Assembly: GCA_947646735.1 (NCBI GenBank)
Contig: CANTFK010000961.1
Span: 248,001 to 312,000, forward strand
Source: Peronospora farinosa
Taxonomy: Eukaryota > Oomycota > Peronosporomycetes > Peronosporales > Peronosporaceae
Reading direction: 5' to 3'
DNA: 64,000 nt
Of this stretch, positions 1 through 11,800 are shown one piece after another. The notes under the pieces are model-generated. The model saw nothing but the letters and a program-made list of their open reading frames with translations. It did not search any database and was not told the DNA's origin. A program made the position numbers and the translations under genes. Each line of letters starts with the position of its first letter. Position 1 is the stretch's first letter.

Positions 1-271
1 CGCTCTCACTAAGAGGAGGTGGTAGATCTAATGGCTTGGTCAAACGGATCTCCTTAGGGACAGTAGCAGCAATAAGAGCTTCGATACTATCAAAGCCCAC
101 CGTTGCCAGCATTGCTTGACGGTCTTTCTCGGACGAGACGCCCAAATGACGGTGTAGAAATGCATCAGATGAAGCATAAGAGGAACTAGTGATCGATGTG
201 GCCATTCCACGTGCAGTTATGGCACGTGCGAGAGCTACACGACGGACGGACAAGACACGCTGGAGCAACAT
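1..271 (-). CDS. GLDC: Glycine dehydrogenase (decarboxylating), P-protein, N-terminal part
   Basis: P-protein of the mitochondrial glycine cleavage system, a PLP enzyme that decarboxylates glycine and passes the aminomethyl group to the H-protein lipoate. Read on the minus strand from an ATG at 269-271, the first 90 codons are open to the window edge. Residues 1-25 are rich in Arg, Ser and Ala with no acidic residue, as expected of a mitochondrial presequence. Next comes the conserved family start: FLHRHLGV (about 38-45), then DSIEALIAATVPKEIRL (about 63-79). Known P-proteins are about 1000 residues, so over 90% lies outside the window. The start is inferred from the presequence; a second Met at residue 23 is less likely. 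The gene diverges from the GET2-like gene at 1239. Confidence 0.88.
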   Translation of the reverse strand, partial: MLLQRVLSVRRVALARAITARGMATSITSSSYASSDAFLHRHLGVSSEKDRQAMLATVGFDSIEALIAATVPKEIRLTKPLDLPPPLSES

Positions 272-1238
272 TTCTGATACTAAAGGACGTTCGTTTGTTT
301 GTTCACTCGATGGTGCAAATATGAAAGTGACACTCAATTACTAAGAGTTTTTGAATATCAACCAACCATAAGTACGGATCAGAGTGATGCTCTTCCGATC
401 GTTTGGCGGCATCCAATCGTACCGATCATATGATACCTTCAGTTTGGGCTGTGAGTGGTAGAAATACGTAAGAGAATGATGTGGAGATTGGATAAAAACC
501 ACTACAATTCGTACGAACCAATCGAATCAATTGGCGCCGCCAAAAAAGGCTCTGCAACTCGACCGGCCGACTTCATTGACGTTCTTGGTAGTTCTTGCTG
601 GCTAGATGACGATTTGTACTTGACAAACTGGTCAAGTCAATTTATTAGTGTTAAGGTATCAGTTATAGTGAGCTTCTATACGGCCACTTGCCTGATTGGA
701 GGCGAGACACTGATCTTGCGAACGCTCTTGAACACTCGATTGTGTCGCGCTTGCACCCATTACGTCGGACCTTGGCCTGCCAGCCATTCTTACTACAATA
801 GTGCAAGCTACTATAGAGTCTTTTGAGTATACAGAGACTGATGTTTTACTTCCAGCAAGTGTCTAAAACTCATATGCGACGGTACTATCATAGCACAAAC
901 CTCTCTGATATATGATACTGAGGATAATTTTTGATGCCCGTCAAGCATTAGTATTTCAGTTTTGCTCGAGGCAAAATGTATTTGTTTGTAGTCAAGATGC
1001 TGCTACTGTAGCTTATGTTTAACAATCACCTAGAAGCCCTGCAGTCAATTACCAATTCATAGTGTTTATTTATTCAGCTTATTTCTATATACTATCCTCT
1101 TTAGAAATAGTATCCGTTTTAACAAATAAACGATACGATTTTAACTGGTTTTTGTTTATACCAGTGCAGGCTTTTATTAAACCATTGATTAAACAACATA
1201 CGCCAATTATCCACATTTTTGCATCAAACAACCAAGAT
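272..1238. other. Intergenic region between divergent genes
   Basis: This stretch separates the minus-strand GLDC start from the plus-strand GET2-like start and should hold both promoters. The open frame at 455-826 has no recognisable domain and looks like chance. The part from about 840 to 1238 is AT-rich. No repeat or RNA gene was seen. Confidence 0.5.
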
Positions 1239-2261
1239 ATGGGCGAAGAAGAGCCTGCGCGTCGAGTATTGTCGACTGCAGAGAAGCGAGAAATGCGTCG
1301 CGCCCGCATATTACAAGGAAGTAAAAGTCGTCTGAAGCTTTTGGAAGGTCATATTGCAACGCTCAAGACGCCAAGCGACGAGTCGAGCGTGACATCTCTA
1401 GAGACGCAGCTGGACGAAGGCGTCGAGGAGCTCCTAGCGCATAACTTGGACGTAAAGACTTCTCAGCCAATCACAGAGAAGAAGACGGAGCTTGAGATCC
1501 CAAAGCGTGTTGATCCAGCACAGAGACGTCGAGATGCTGCTGTCAGACGTCGTAGAAAGGAGAAGATAGTGCAGGAGATCCTTGGCCACAAGACGGAAGA
1601 GGTCGCCGCTCTCCAGACTTCACAGGATACTGTAGCATTGCATTCAAAGGAGGCATTACCAGCAGCTGTTGCAGAACCGACGTTTAGTCGTCGTTTGACA
1701 GCGTTAAAGCTTTGCTCACTTGAGGAGAAGCTCGTGCTGCTGCTCATTGTAGCGGCGGCTGTTTATGCTGCTGTGTCCATGGACTTGAGCTCTATCACAG
1801 CAACTTTAGTTGCTGACGACTATTTATTCGTGGAGTATCAGAATCTTGTTGCTAAGGGGGTCCCTATGGACTCCATTTGGCAACAACTTGAACGGGAACA
1901 GGTGCTGCCTGAGATTAGAGAGAAGCTGGAGCTTTTACTGATGCAGCAATCGAAGATGGAGACAGTAGGCACGTCAGCAACGACGAGTGGAGGTGGATGG
2001 CTGCCTGATATTGTGGATGTAGGATTTTACTTCTCGTCGCTGGTGTCACATCCGCCTATTGTGTTCTGTGTGTTTCTGGTGAGACTATTGGTGTCCGCCG
2101 GGGCAAAGTTTGTCCAAAAGGCGCTGGATTTGCCAGACGTGAAGAATTCTCAGGAGGGAGATCTGGGCTTCTTGGTCAATCTGGCACTGTCTAGTCGCCC
2201 GGTGCTGAAAGGTGCGCTTTATTGGTTGGGTTTCGCTGCGGTAGTTGAGGAGATAAGCTAA
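1239..2261 (+). CDS. GET2/CAML-like tail-anchored protein insertion receptor (putative)
   Basis: 340 residues from the ATG at 1239; an in-frame extension back to 1062 is AT-rich and looks like 5' UTR. Seen: an N-terminal hydrophilic region with a basic cluster at residues 16-37 (RRARILQGSKSRLKLLEG is its core), a second basic cluster at 95-110 (RRRDAAVRRRRKEK), then three hydrophobic segments near 162-181, 260-287 and 309-336. Known: yeast Get2 and animal CAML have an N-terminal Arg-rich helix that binds the Get3/TRC40 ATPase, followed by three C-terminal membrane helices in the ER. The match in order, charge and spacing makes a GET2/CAML role likely. It is inferred from architecture, because primary sequence is poorly conserved in this family. 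Another three-pass ER protein is the alternative. Confidence 0.5.
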   Translation: MGEEEPARRVLSTAEKREMRRARILQGSKSRLKLLEGHIATLKTPSDESSVTSLETQLDEGVEELLAHNLDVKTSQPITEKKTELEIPKRVDPAQRRRDAAVRRRRKEKIVQEILGHKTEEVAALQTSQDTVALHSKEALPAAVAEPTFSRRLTALKLCSLEEKLVLLLIVAAAVYAAVSMDLSSITATLVADDYLFVEYQNLVAKGVPMDSIWQQLEREQVLPEIREKLELLLMQQSKMETVGTSATTSGGGWLPDIVDVGFYFSSLVSHPPIVFCVFLVRLLVSAGAKFVQKALDLPDVKNSQEGDLGFLVNLALSSRPVLKGALYWLGFAAVVEEIS

Positions 2262-2306
2262 TCGTGGTTTATGTTGACAGAGTGCCTGGTGGTAGGTCGT
2301 AAGGCG

Positions 2307-2700
2307 TTAGATGACGTATTCGTTTTCATCTTTACGCTTGTGGTGCTTGTTGCCATCCGCGCCATCTGGTTCAGTTAGGATCCGTAGATAAATCGCAGTC
2401 AATTCAAACAGCCACAGCATGAGAAGACTTGATGGTGCCACATTTAGTATTTCATCGAACACACATTTCTTGTCATTGTAGTTGTGTATCCAGGGCACCC
2501 AGCATCGCGTCAAGTCTGGCAATTACAAAAGGTGTGATAGTGGCTTGGTATTCCTGGCAAAACGCGCGGCCAGGTAAAAGTAGCTGAAAGTTCACTAACG
2601 ACGATGCTTCCAGTAGTGAAGCTAAGATCAACGTGAGGATCCTAGTATTCAAGCAAAAAAGTTCCCAACAATCGTCGTATCGTCCGCTAAGATGAAACAT
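2307..2700 (-). pseudogene. Possible minus-strand gene remnant, unknown
   Basis: Two overlapping minus-strand frames (2473-2700 and 2307-2522) together give a Leu-rich, mostly helical-looking peptide with stretches such as EYQATITPFVIARLDAML and DEILNVAPSSLLMLWLFEL. They would need a frameshift near 2500; no intron of normal size joins them. I do not recognise a family. It could be a decayed or misread short gene lying tail to tail with the GET2-like gene, or chance. Confidence 0.2.
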
Positions 2701-3342
2701 GTGGCTCTACCTTTGAAAGATAAGCCGCATTGCGCCGCATTGGAATCATGCGAGCTTTCAACGCCGACCGTCACTTTCTTCTCCATTCCGACTCCGACCA
2801 TGCATTTTTTTGTGTACGGATAGATAGCAAGGTTGCTGTCTTACATTATAGTGACGAGGTGCGAGATGGGATAAACCTAAATAGTTCTCTAGACTGTTCG
2901 ACATCTGCAGCCCATTTCATAACATGAACCTCTGATGCTGACCAGTTGCTGTTTGAGTATGACTGAGCAACTATTACGCAAATGAGCCACTAGTAAGGAC
3001 GCCCGAGCTCTCTTTATTTCCTTCATGGCCACACATTTCGCGTTGAAAGATGGTCATAGATGCTCGGTGGTCTTGAACACGGCATACTTGACCATTGAAA
3101 GTCGGCGTTCACCACTCGAAAACAAAGATAAAGGATCATACAGTATATGACCCGAGTGGCAAACAACTCGAAATATCTACCTCTCGATTGTTTTCCAGCA
3201 AAATTAAATCTGACGACATGTCAGGAATCAGTTGACAAACACTCTTGGAATAAAGTTGAAGTTATGGAAGTTACATCAAATACCGATGACCATACCGCTA
3301 AAAACTTATTTTACAAGTTTGCCAGCCATTGATCGAATCAGA
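2701..3342. other. Intergenic, no gene seen
   Basis: Short frames at 2730-2927 and 3147-3332 show no domain. The 3232-3342 part is in frame with the downstream CENP-B-type gene but is read as its leader. Confidence 0.4.
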
Positions 3343-4683
3343 ATGGACACTACCTCCCACGATGACGAGATGCTTACACTAACACTGGAAGACGTCGAGG
3401 AATCAGATCGTCGTTTGCAGCCCAAACAATGCACCACAGAGACGTCCACAACATTAGAGACCTTCACTCACGTGAATGTAGAACAGAATGAAGCTCTTTC
3501 GATGCCATTGACACTGCCTGCATCACCTGCTCTCCTGCCTCTGGCCTCATTGCCCACTACTGCGACAATTGAAAATCGTGCAGCAATATTGCGTTTTATA
3601 GCGCTCGAACGACAAGGTGTAGCAGTCAATGAGCAGTATTATCATAGTACTACTGGGGATTTTGACGCCGAGATGCAGAAGTCGAACGAGGAATATCGAC
3701 GCTTAACCGATGCAATTAATTTGAACATACCGAACGATACCGGTATAGTTCCCGGTCGACTAGTTACCGCACACAAAGGTAAAAAAAGAAAACAAGGTAC
3801 CAATGTGAGTATCGATTTACAGACCAAGATCCGTATTATTGAAGTGGCTGAGCAATATCAATACGATCCAAAAAGCTCAAATCGTAGCAAACAAGAAGGT
3901 GGAGCAATGACAGGATTACATGGCAAGGAAATTGTCAATGGGATTCGATTAGCAGCGCAATTTGGACTGAACAAGAGCACTGTAAGTCGAATTTTGAAAC
4001 GCAAGGAGGAGTTTAAAAAAGCTTATTATAAGGACAATGTCTCGGGCTGTTCCAAGCATATTAACAAAAAGTCCAAGTTTGATAAACTCAATCGACTGGT
4101 TGAGAACTGGTTTGATATTCATCGAGAAAAGAACGGGACAATTACAGATACTTTAATCCGTGACGTTGGAAAAAAATATGCAGATGAGCTAGGGATTGAA
4201 GACTTTCGTGGATCAAATGGATGGGTCCGTAGTTTGCGGAATCGCAAGGAGCACACTACACGCAGTAGTGTGTCAATTGAAGAACAGGAAGCAGAACAGA
4301 ACAAAAAGGACAATGAAGCCATTGAGCGGATGCGGAACATATTCCCTAATGGTGTCAAGGATATGGCTGGTTTCTTTAAAGACCTCTCAACGTACTTGGA
4401 GAAGGATGGTGCTGGCATGGGCACCTTTGGAGATCTAAGCGGCAATACCACATGTAACAACAATAGCAGTGGCAGTGCAACAGATGCTGCCGCTGTGTTG
4501 GATGGTGCACCGTGTACGGATATGGACGACAACATCCATGGTGAAGATGGTGGATCGATTGCTGAAGAGTGTCTCAAAAAGAAAATGATTGATTCTTTAC
4601 GCGTATGGTCACAGGAGCTGATGACATCCGAGTTGGCGAAGCTTAAGAAGCGCATGAAACCGCGACAGGCAGCTATCCTATAG
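3343..4683 (+). CDS. CENP-B/Pogo-type helix-turn-helix DNA-binding protein
   Basis: 446 residues from ATG 3343, chosen because the acidic start MDTTSHDDEM begins the protein-like part; the frame is open 37 codons further up. Seen: Ser/Thr/Leu-rich N-terminus, basic KGKKRK patch (146-150) that could be a nuclear signal, a psq-type HTH at about 158-228 ending in FGLNKSTVSRILKRKEEF, and a second Tc5/CENP-B-type HTH at about 246-303 containing FRGSNGWVRSLRNR. The last 130 residues are low-complexity and end in a Lys-rich helix. Known: this HTH pair forms the DNA-binding half of Pogo/Tigger transposases and of CENP-B. No DDE nuclease domain follows, so this is either a domesticated DNA-binding protein or a transposase that lost its catalytic half. 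The frame has no break. Confidence 0.75.
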   Translation: MDTTSHDDEMLTLTLEDVEESDRRLQPKQCTTETSTTLETFTHVNVEQNEALSMPLTLPASPALLPLASLPTTATIENRAAILRFIALERQGVAVNEQYYHSTTGDFDAEMQKSNEEYRRLTDAINLNIPNDTGIVPGRLVTAHKGKKRKQGTNVSIDLQTKIRIIEVAEQYQYDPKSSNRSKQEGGAMTGLHGKEIVNGIRLAAQFGLNKSTVSRILKRKEEFKKAYYKDNVSGCSKHINKKSKFDKLNRLVENWFDIHREKNGTITDTLIRDVGKKYADELGIEDFRGSNGWVRSLRNRKEHTTRSSVSIEEQEAEQNKKDNEAIERMRNIFPNGVKDMAGFFKDLSTYLEKDGAGMGTFGDLSGNTTCNNNSSGSATDAAAVLDGAPCTDMDDNIHGEDGGSIAEECLKKKMIDSLRVWSQELMTSELAKLKKRMKPRQAAIL

Positions 4684-7600
4684 CACCGTAGACAACGGCG
4701 GATTATCTTGTTGTATTATTCAGCTAGCCTTACTCATTATTTTCAGAGTCGAAAGTATGTCGAGAGGCTTTTGTATTGCGAACTCGCATCAGCAATTGTC
4801 CTTCGAGATCGTGGATTTATTTCTGGCGTGATCATCGGTGAGTCATTTTTGATGCTCCATGGCATCTCATCGCGCTAAATTTGCTGACCCGAAAAAGTTG
4901 CAACAAAACCTGCTGGTCGCAAAGTGGTGTTATCGACCGCTACTTCATGGACACACTGACGTTGGACCGTGTCAGCGTCGGCATCAACTTCGTGGAGACT
5001 CGTCCGTCTTGGCGTCGACGAGATGGTCGCTCCGTAGCAACACAGCAACACAGCAACCTCTCCAACACTAGTGGACCAGCTCAGAACTTAGATCAGCACC
5101 AACCGGCAGCAGATTAGACCTGAATGAAGTGCTGTATGGCACTGTCACGCGGCGACCGGAGCAATCGAGAAATCTGTCGGTGACATCAGAGAGCAAGAAG
5201 ATTCGTATACGACACTCGTTTCGGAATGATAAATGGGGTTCCGTTAACCCGTTTTGCATTGCACTATTTCTCGTGGCCGCTGATCAGATCCTGGCGGCTT
5301 GCCGGTGGACCAGAATTGATACGGAGTGTAGTTGTGCAGGCCTGCGAATTTTGTGCACCAAATACTTGGTTCAGGGTAGCAAAGCTCAAAATGCAGCAAC
5401 ATCATGTGGAAGTTGTACAGCAAACAGCTTGTTGCAAGAAGAGGAGATTGTAAAGCTGGTGAAGCTACGCACGTCTCCGGAGTAACATATGTTTGACCAG
5501 CTTGGTGCTGGCGTAGATTAACTTCTGCAGCAAACGGACCCTACCGTTGTGTAAGCTGTGACAAAGATGCTGACGCCTGTGGTGCACGATCCATTGTTAC
5601 TTGTTTTATAACGCTTCGGCTACGGTAAACCAACTTCTGAGTGCCAACACATTCGATAATGCGCTTTTACAACAGAGATGTTTCACAAACACAGATGTAT
5701 CCTAGAACACAACCACCAAGTAATTCCTGAACAGCACACGGTAATCATAGGCACGAGGAGAGATCAAATGAACATAGCACCAGTAATGCAGTAATGAATC
5801 AGCCACTTGCACCGCGTGTTGTTGATGCACCAATCGGCTTGATTATCTACGAGCCGCCACTGTTTGGCCTAGCCAACTATTTGTGGTTGCTACCACGAAA
5901 TCTCGTGCAGCGAAGGTCTGACGTTGAAGCTGGAATAAACGCTAGGACATGATGTGGTGTTGTCCCTGATATGTTTCCGATCGGCATGGCTGATCATTAA
6001 CGTGAGAATCCAAACGCCAATATCTGCTCGGATTCTCCATTGGTCTCGGAGAAGTGCAGGTTTCGCTGCGTGTCTCAAGTGCGATTCGAGGGTGCCTGCG
6101 AGTGTGATATTGAACCATTTATATTGGGGTCATTGCGTGCCGTTAGTACTGCACCAAATGTCAATAATGAGGTTCACCAAGCTTCGCAAGGACGCTAGGA
6201 TAGAGGTAGACTCTATTCAGGGTGTGGCTTACCCTGCGCTCAGCAGGGTAAGTCTCAATCTGTGACGACCAGGTCTAAGGTCCAGCCCGATCTGGAACGC
6301 CTTCGTGCGTTTTCAGTAGCAAACGGGCTTGTCGACTGCCACTTAGGTAAGTGTCAGAGCACGCATGAAACATAGGCACTCTACCACGCTCACCATGAGG
6401 CCAGCCTTAGTTTGGTCTCCAAGCTTTTGAAGAGCAAACGTTCCGGTCTATCTGTGACCGACATGCTTTGCCAAAGGGTTGACGCTATCCGGTCTTGCAT
6501 TTAGGTGCGTTCTACATCTCGTGTGGTTTCTTGTAGGAGCGATAGTCATAGTACCGCTTCAGATATTTTTGCATGAAAAAACGTCGGGTTGCCGTTAACT
6601 TAAACATTTCAATGATAGAGATGGCATCGTGCCTGCCAGGCATCGTGCGTGGTCCAATAAAGTGATGCTTCATTGGGTTGCTACGTACATGAAGTTGGCC
6701 ACGTGAAGGAGAACAAGGCCCCATATTTTGCGTTTTGTCTTCGTTAAAGTACTCATGTTGATTTTCATGAACTCGGATAATGCACACGTAAGGTCATGGA
6801 TAGTCCGGAACGAACGATTAAATAGTAGATGTGGCTCGTCTGTACTGGATCACATCGTCGTGACGCTAAGGTACTACTCTTTAATGACGACCCGTACGTA
6901 GTCGTGGCACTATGACAGCATGGTGTACTGGCGCTTAACAAGGGTGGCTATATGGAGACGGTGACAATAGCTGAGTCTGTTGGCACTTCATGAGCGGTTG
7001 AAGAGCTTCAACAATGAATCAGGTCAAGATAAGTTAGCGGCTAAACCAAGGTTTTTCTTCTTGTAGATAGCCGTTGATTGATAATGAAGATGTGCCATCA
7101 AGCAAACAAACGCAAATACTTTTACACGCAACAACAGAGAAAGAGGAATGCGACAACGGACCACTACCACTCTTTTGCTCATCTTTTTTTATTTCTGAAA
7201 CGCAATTCCTTTCATATTTGAGACGCGCGAGCCGACTTTTTCTATCTCTACCAGGCTTTCGTTCTTGTCGTTATGACAAGTCATCCTTTAATTTGCTAGA
7301 AGTAGTCAATCCGTTTCATTGTTCATTGATTTAGAGCCTACATTTGATTATCGAGCGTGAAAGGGAATCGTATAAGATAATGCTCTCGACGGCTGAATAT
7401 ATTCACTTTACAGATATGTAAGCAAAATCAGCCTTGCATGTGTACTCAATCTATGTGGTATCTACGTCACCCAAACAGACGATTATTATTCAGGTCGGGA
7501 CTTGGTACAATCTTCTTGATCATCTTTTGTCTCAATCGGTCTAGAAAGTCATAAAAAACATGAGAATACTGGAGGAGACTTACACAGAAATACTATGATA

Positions 7601-8017
7601 GCAGTCAGTTTAGCTTTTGCTAACGGTAATGTCTGTAGAGTGCGCAGAGGCATATTGCGTTTTTTCAATTTCTATCGTGCTTTGTTGACTTGGTGTGTCA
7701 AGATTCTTTCAGCTAAGGTAGTAGCATTATATTGATTCATTCTTTACGTCTAGTATATATTATTTGCCTAGATGAGCCATATTATTAATAGCGGGTATCC
7801 TGCCGCAATGGATTGTCGCGAATGTATTTGGCTCGTTTCATTTCTAATTATACCTTTTCTTGCATTTTTATGAGAGACGAGAACAAAAAAGACTGCGTTA
7901 TCGAAATTGAATGAATTTTTAATTTGTTTAAAAACAGGTAAAGACACTTCCGTCGGCGCTCTTATATAATGTGTAGCAACGGTCGAACAACTCAATAGTC
8001 TAACGAGTAGACCCCCT
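4684..8017. other. 3.3 kb without a recognisable gene
   Basis: Several short frames occur (4859-5117, 5129-5485, 5954-6265, 6512-6787 minus, 7074-7334) with no domain I recognise and no consistent splice pattern linking them. The 6512-6787 minus frame has a faint retroelement flavour only. The region probably holds old decayed sequence. The part from 7340 to 8017 is AT-rich and includes the 3' flank of the minus-strand gene ending at 8018. Confidence 0.4.
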
Positions 8018-8878
8018 TTAGGCCAATAAAATGGTCTGCAGGAATTCAATGTCGTCGTCGCTCCACGTTTCCTTGTCACCCGAGCACGAGACGATTGGCG
8101 TGTAGCCAAAACTGTCTATCATGCTGCTTTCGTTAATCTCCGAATCATGCAGCCCCGGCATGCCCGACGGCTTGGAGATATTCATAAAAGAACCGGATGT
8201 GAAGTTGTCGATACCAGTCGGGGTCGACTCGTCCTTGGCTTTCGTAGATGCTGGTGTTGCTACTACTTTTTTTGTAGTCGCATTGGTAGCTGCCATGCAA
8301 TTATTTTGTGGCTGAAATGACAAAATCAAAGGTGAACTCGAGTCGCTCTGATCGTTCAACATAAAAGCCGACGACGGTTGTGGGACCCGAATAGGAGGCG
8401 CGAGGCTCACCATCCTAGACGATGCACCCGGGGTCGGGGTGGCGGCATTCGTTGTCAGCACGTGCAGAGGATGGTGTTGCGGTAGCGGAATACCAAGCGT
8501 TTTCTGTTGCTGGTGCTCGTAGAAAAGCTGTTGCGCTACTGCCATTGAAACTTGCTTTTTCAATACAGCGCGACGCTGCGAGCGTTCACGACGTCGAATG
8601 GCGTGCACCGTCTGATACTTGCGATCACTGCGACGTTGAATCAAATTTTGCTTGACGCGGTGCTCCTCGCACAGAGAGTGCGCGTCGCCATTGCGCTTCA
8701 CAGTGCGTTCGTTGAAACACTTGCCGGTCTTGTATTGGCACTTGCCATAATTCTTGCTCTTAGCAGGGGATGCGTTGTTCACGATCACGTGCTCCGCATC
8801 ACGCTTCAAACTGCTCATGCTGCGAGGATGAAGGCTGTACGGAGCCGAAGTTGTGGAAGTGTTGTTGCTCGATGTCAT
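8018..8878 (-). CDS. Cys/His-motif putative transcription regulator
   Basis: 286 residues, single frame. Seen: a Ser/Thr-rich start, then a compact motif with C47, C54, H67, C70 and H73 (C-x6-C-x12-H-x2-C-x2-H) followed by a basic stretch with RRSDRKYQ and RRRERSQRR (about 81-101), Gln- and Pro-rich linkers, and an acidic aromatic tail WSDDDIEFLQTILL at the very end. Four of the five Cys/His positions could bind one zinc ion, and the Arg-rich helix after it could contact DNA or RNA. The acidic hydrophobic tail resembles an activation segment. I do not recognise a named family, so a nuclear regulatory role is inference. The ATG at 8876-8878 is the only sensible start; upstream frames to 9287 look like leader. 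Confidence 0.6.
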   Translation of the reverse strand: MTSSNNTSTTSAPYSLHPRSMSSLKRDAEHVIVNNASPAKSKNYGKCQYKTGKCFNERTVKRNGDAHSLCEEHRVKQNLIQRRSDRKYQTVHAIRRRERSQRRAVLKKQVSMAVAQQLFYEHQQQKTLGIPLPQHHPLHVLTTNAATPTPGASSRMVSLAPPIRVPQPSSAFMLNDQSDSSSPLILSFQPQNNCMAATNATTKKVVATPASTKAKDESTPTGIDNFTSGSFMNISKPSGMPGLHDSEINESSMIDSFGYTPIVSCSGDKETWSDDDIEFLQTILLA

Positions 8879-11800
8879 CAGTTAGAAGTGAGTCGAAGGG
8901 AGAGAAAATGGAACTGAGCTTGGATTGATAGGCACGAGGTGAAGGCACAACAACACTCGGTGTAGGCATGTGAGCTGTGATGGGTGAGTGCTGCTGTTGG
9001 CGCTTCGCTCGCTCGCAGATGGTGGCGGGAAAAATGGCAAACTGACGTGCAGAAGGTTGTATGATTGCCACGCGCAATTGCAGCGAGGGTAAACCACCTG
9101 TTGATTGTAGAGACCGGGACATACCCCCCCCCACCTTTCGATAAAAGTAGGGGCACCATCCGTCTTGCTGTCTACAGTCGCTAAGCAATGTATAAAAGGC
9201 CAAAGATAGGACGAGACCGCAGCCCCTGCTGGTAATGTACGTGTCGACAAAAAAACGGTATTCCAAAACCTTTTTGAGAAATTCCAACTGTCATTGCTGC
9301 CATTTGGAAAAGGTTTCCAGTAGATTCAAACTATTATCGGCTCTCGTCCTCAATTCTTCAAGAGGACTGCTGCACAACCAAATGCCCAACGGATATAAAT
9401 AACAAAAGAGCATAGAGCCCCATCTGTTGGCTGTGTATGACGTTTGACTTTCGCACCACTGTCTCGGCTATTTATACATGGTTGCTAACATCCTTGCGTA
9501 CTCAATAGGGCAAGCCTCGGTCAGGTCCATCTCGGTGAAGATCTCTCTATATGATGTACTAACTCACTTGCTAGTTGAAGTGAGCTATAACTGATGATGA
9601 TACGGGCTCCGTGCGGTAGCGTGTAATACTTACTATACATGCACATAAACCCAATTGTAGTCAAACAGGCCCCTTGCGTAGAGTCCCTACCTGCTCGTGC
9701 CGATCCAGCAGGCGTACATCCATTAACAAACATCTCGTCGATCCTTTACGAAATGATGCATGGTATTCTCTTCACACGTGGTGATTCCAACTTGTATCGT
9801 TTCCAACGAACATCCATCTGCTAATGCCCCATCTGCTTCTCAGTGGATCCCTTCAATCCACAAAGTCATGTTACGTTGCCGCCGGCTGTGGTCACACGCA
9901 ACATTACCCCACCACAAATTATCTTTAAGATAACTTCGGCTGCTCTTATAAAACCATGCTACACTTGTAAGAACCTAACAATAACGACACATGCATTTCG
10001 ACTGATAGTCGAGCTTGGATGTGATCATGGTCTTTTGCAATATATATCTGTCAATCCGTTTCATGGTGGTGGTAAAGCTCTCCCGAAGAATTGATCTCGG
10101 TGTATACTACGCGACGCAGCAATACATATAGCTAATCACACAGCGGAAAGCTAACCATCTGGGCTCTTCAAGATAGTCACGATCACACTTGACGATGGAT
10201 ATGGTTTCGTGCTAGCGAAACCATTTTCCATGACACTTCTCGTTGGAAAGATTCGCGGCCTTTGACATGAAGCGGCCACTTGTACAAATCTTGGCGTTGC
10301 CGCCACTCGGCTCGATGTGATACCCGCAGTTTTCATCGATACATCGCTACTTACTTTTCGCGCGACAACGTTTCGACGAATAGCGCGAATAGAGCAAGAG
10401 AGCGCAAATAAAGCATCGTTCCAGTCTCAATACTGCTGAAGGCACATGCTTGCCATACGAAACAGGCACATTGCACAAGCGTAGCATCTTGCTTTGATAA
10501 CTTGCACGAATCAAAATTTACCAAAATAAAGCCGCTCCTTCGCGATACAAAGAGTCTTTGGGTCAACTACACCTGCGAATGCACTTTTTTGCTATCACTT
10601 TGCCATGTGGCTCCTAGAAATCATGTTCTTGGTGCCAGCCAGCCTGCTGCTTGAGAACTAACAGATGCTGCGTAAACTTGGCTCTGCGTTCGACCAAACC
10701 GCGCCACTGGCGGCTGCAGACCAGCTCAACAGCTTGCTTTTCTCTTGGTCCATAGCGATGCGGGCGTGGGCGCTGTAGATCTTGGCCAAGGCCACTCAGC
10801 AGTAAAAACTGGTTTCGCTGGCACGTAACCATATATATCGTCAAGTGTGATCGCGACTATCTTGACGAGCACCCAGATGGTCTTCGATCAGCCGTCTTTG
10901 TGCAGCTCGTGTGAGCAATGTGCCCAAAGAGCATTGGGGGCTAATCTGCTGCTCTCGAATCATCTGGAACCTTTCTTGCCGTTACGGGAAATCTGCGATT
11001 TGCACGTAAAACTAGTAAACCTCTGCCCGTACGTGTTTTTCGATTACTCGCTTGTGGATCCGCGGCCGGATGATACGATGCAATTGTTAGGTCGGTCACG
11101 TCATTTGTTACGTGGATGTTTCAATACGTCCAATAAACAAGACTGAACGAGTGTTTCCAAATCATTCCGTCGTGTTTATTGAACGTTCGGGACAAGCATT
11201 TTAACGTCAACAGGACTGAGGAGTATCTGAGGTTCTTACTGATAGTCCGACTGCGGCAATATATAGACCGTTTAGCTTGACTTATTGCGGAGCTGTTGCA
11301 CTCTTATCTTTGTCTTGTTATGATAATATGAGACTCAATACGGACCTGTATCTTGACACCTCAACAATTTCTTCCTCCTCCCACGCCTATGTCCAGAATA
11401 AACCTTCGAGATGCTGCAAGTCTTTCTCCATATTCCTTCGTGTCAAGCGCGATTAGCCATCGTTTGTGTGCGCAGGAATAGACCCGTCCGCATTATTCAG
11501 GCGCTCTCTCTGGTGCCGGGACAATTGTCCACTTTTGCGTTAAAACGCAGTATATGTAGATTTTCAGGTGCGTCCCTGATGCACCAACCTTCACGCTCAG
11601 CGGCTTTAGGACTTCGTTAAATTACGGATCTTGATAGCTTTTCCTCGACATCTCTGCACTACCCATCAGACAACATCATCGTATTTTTCACTCTCAGCGG
11701 TGCTTCGCAGCAGCGAGAGGAAAAGGTTTTGAACAGATCGGCAGAGGGTTGCCACAAAAGAGAGTAGAATACCTTTGCGCACCTCGTGGCAAATGAAAGT

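Noticed and set aside
455..826. 123-codon plus frame in the GLDC to GET2 interval
   Set aside because: No domain and mixed composition; sits in a promoter interval.
6512..6787. Minus frame with a faint copia RNase H look (NPMKHH)
   Set aside because: Only a short string matches and the following residues do not fit the family pattern.
8799..9287. 162-codon minus frame upstream of the Cys/His gene
   Set aside because: Low-complexity, overlaps the gene in another frame, and lies where its leader and promoter should be.
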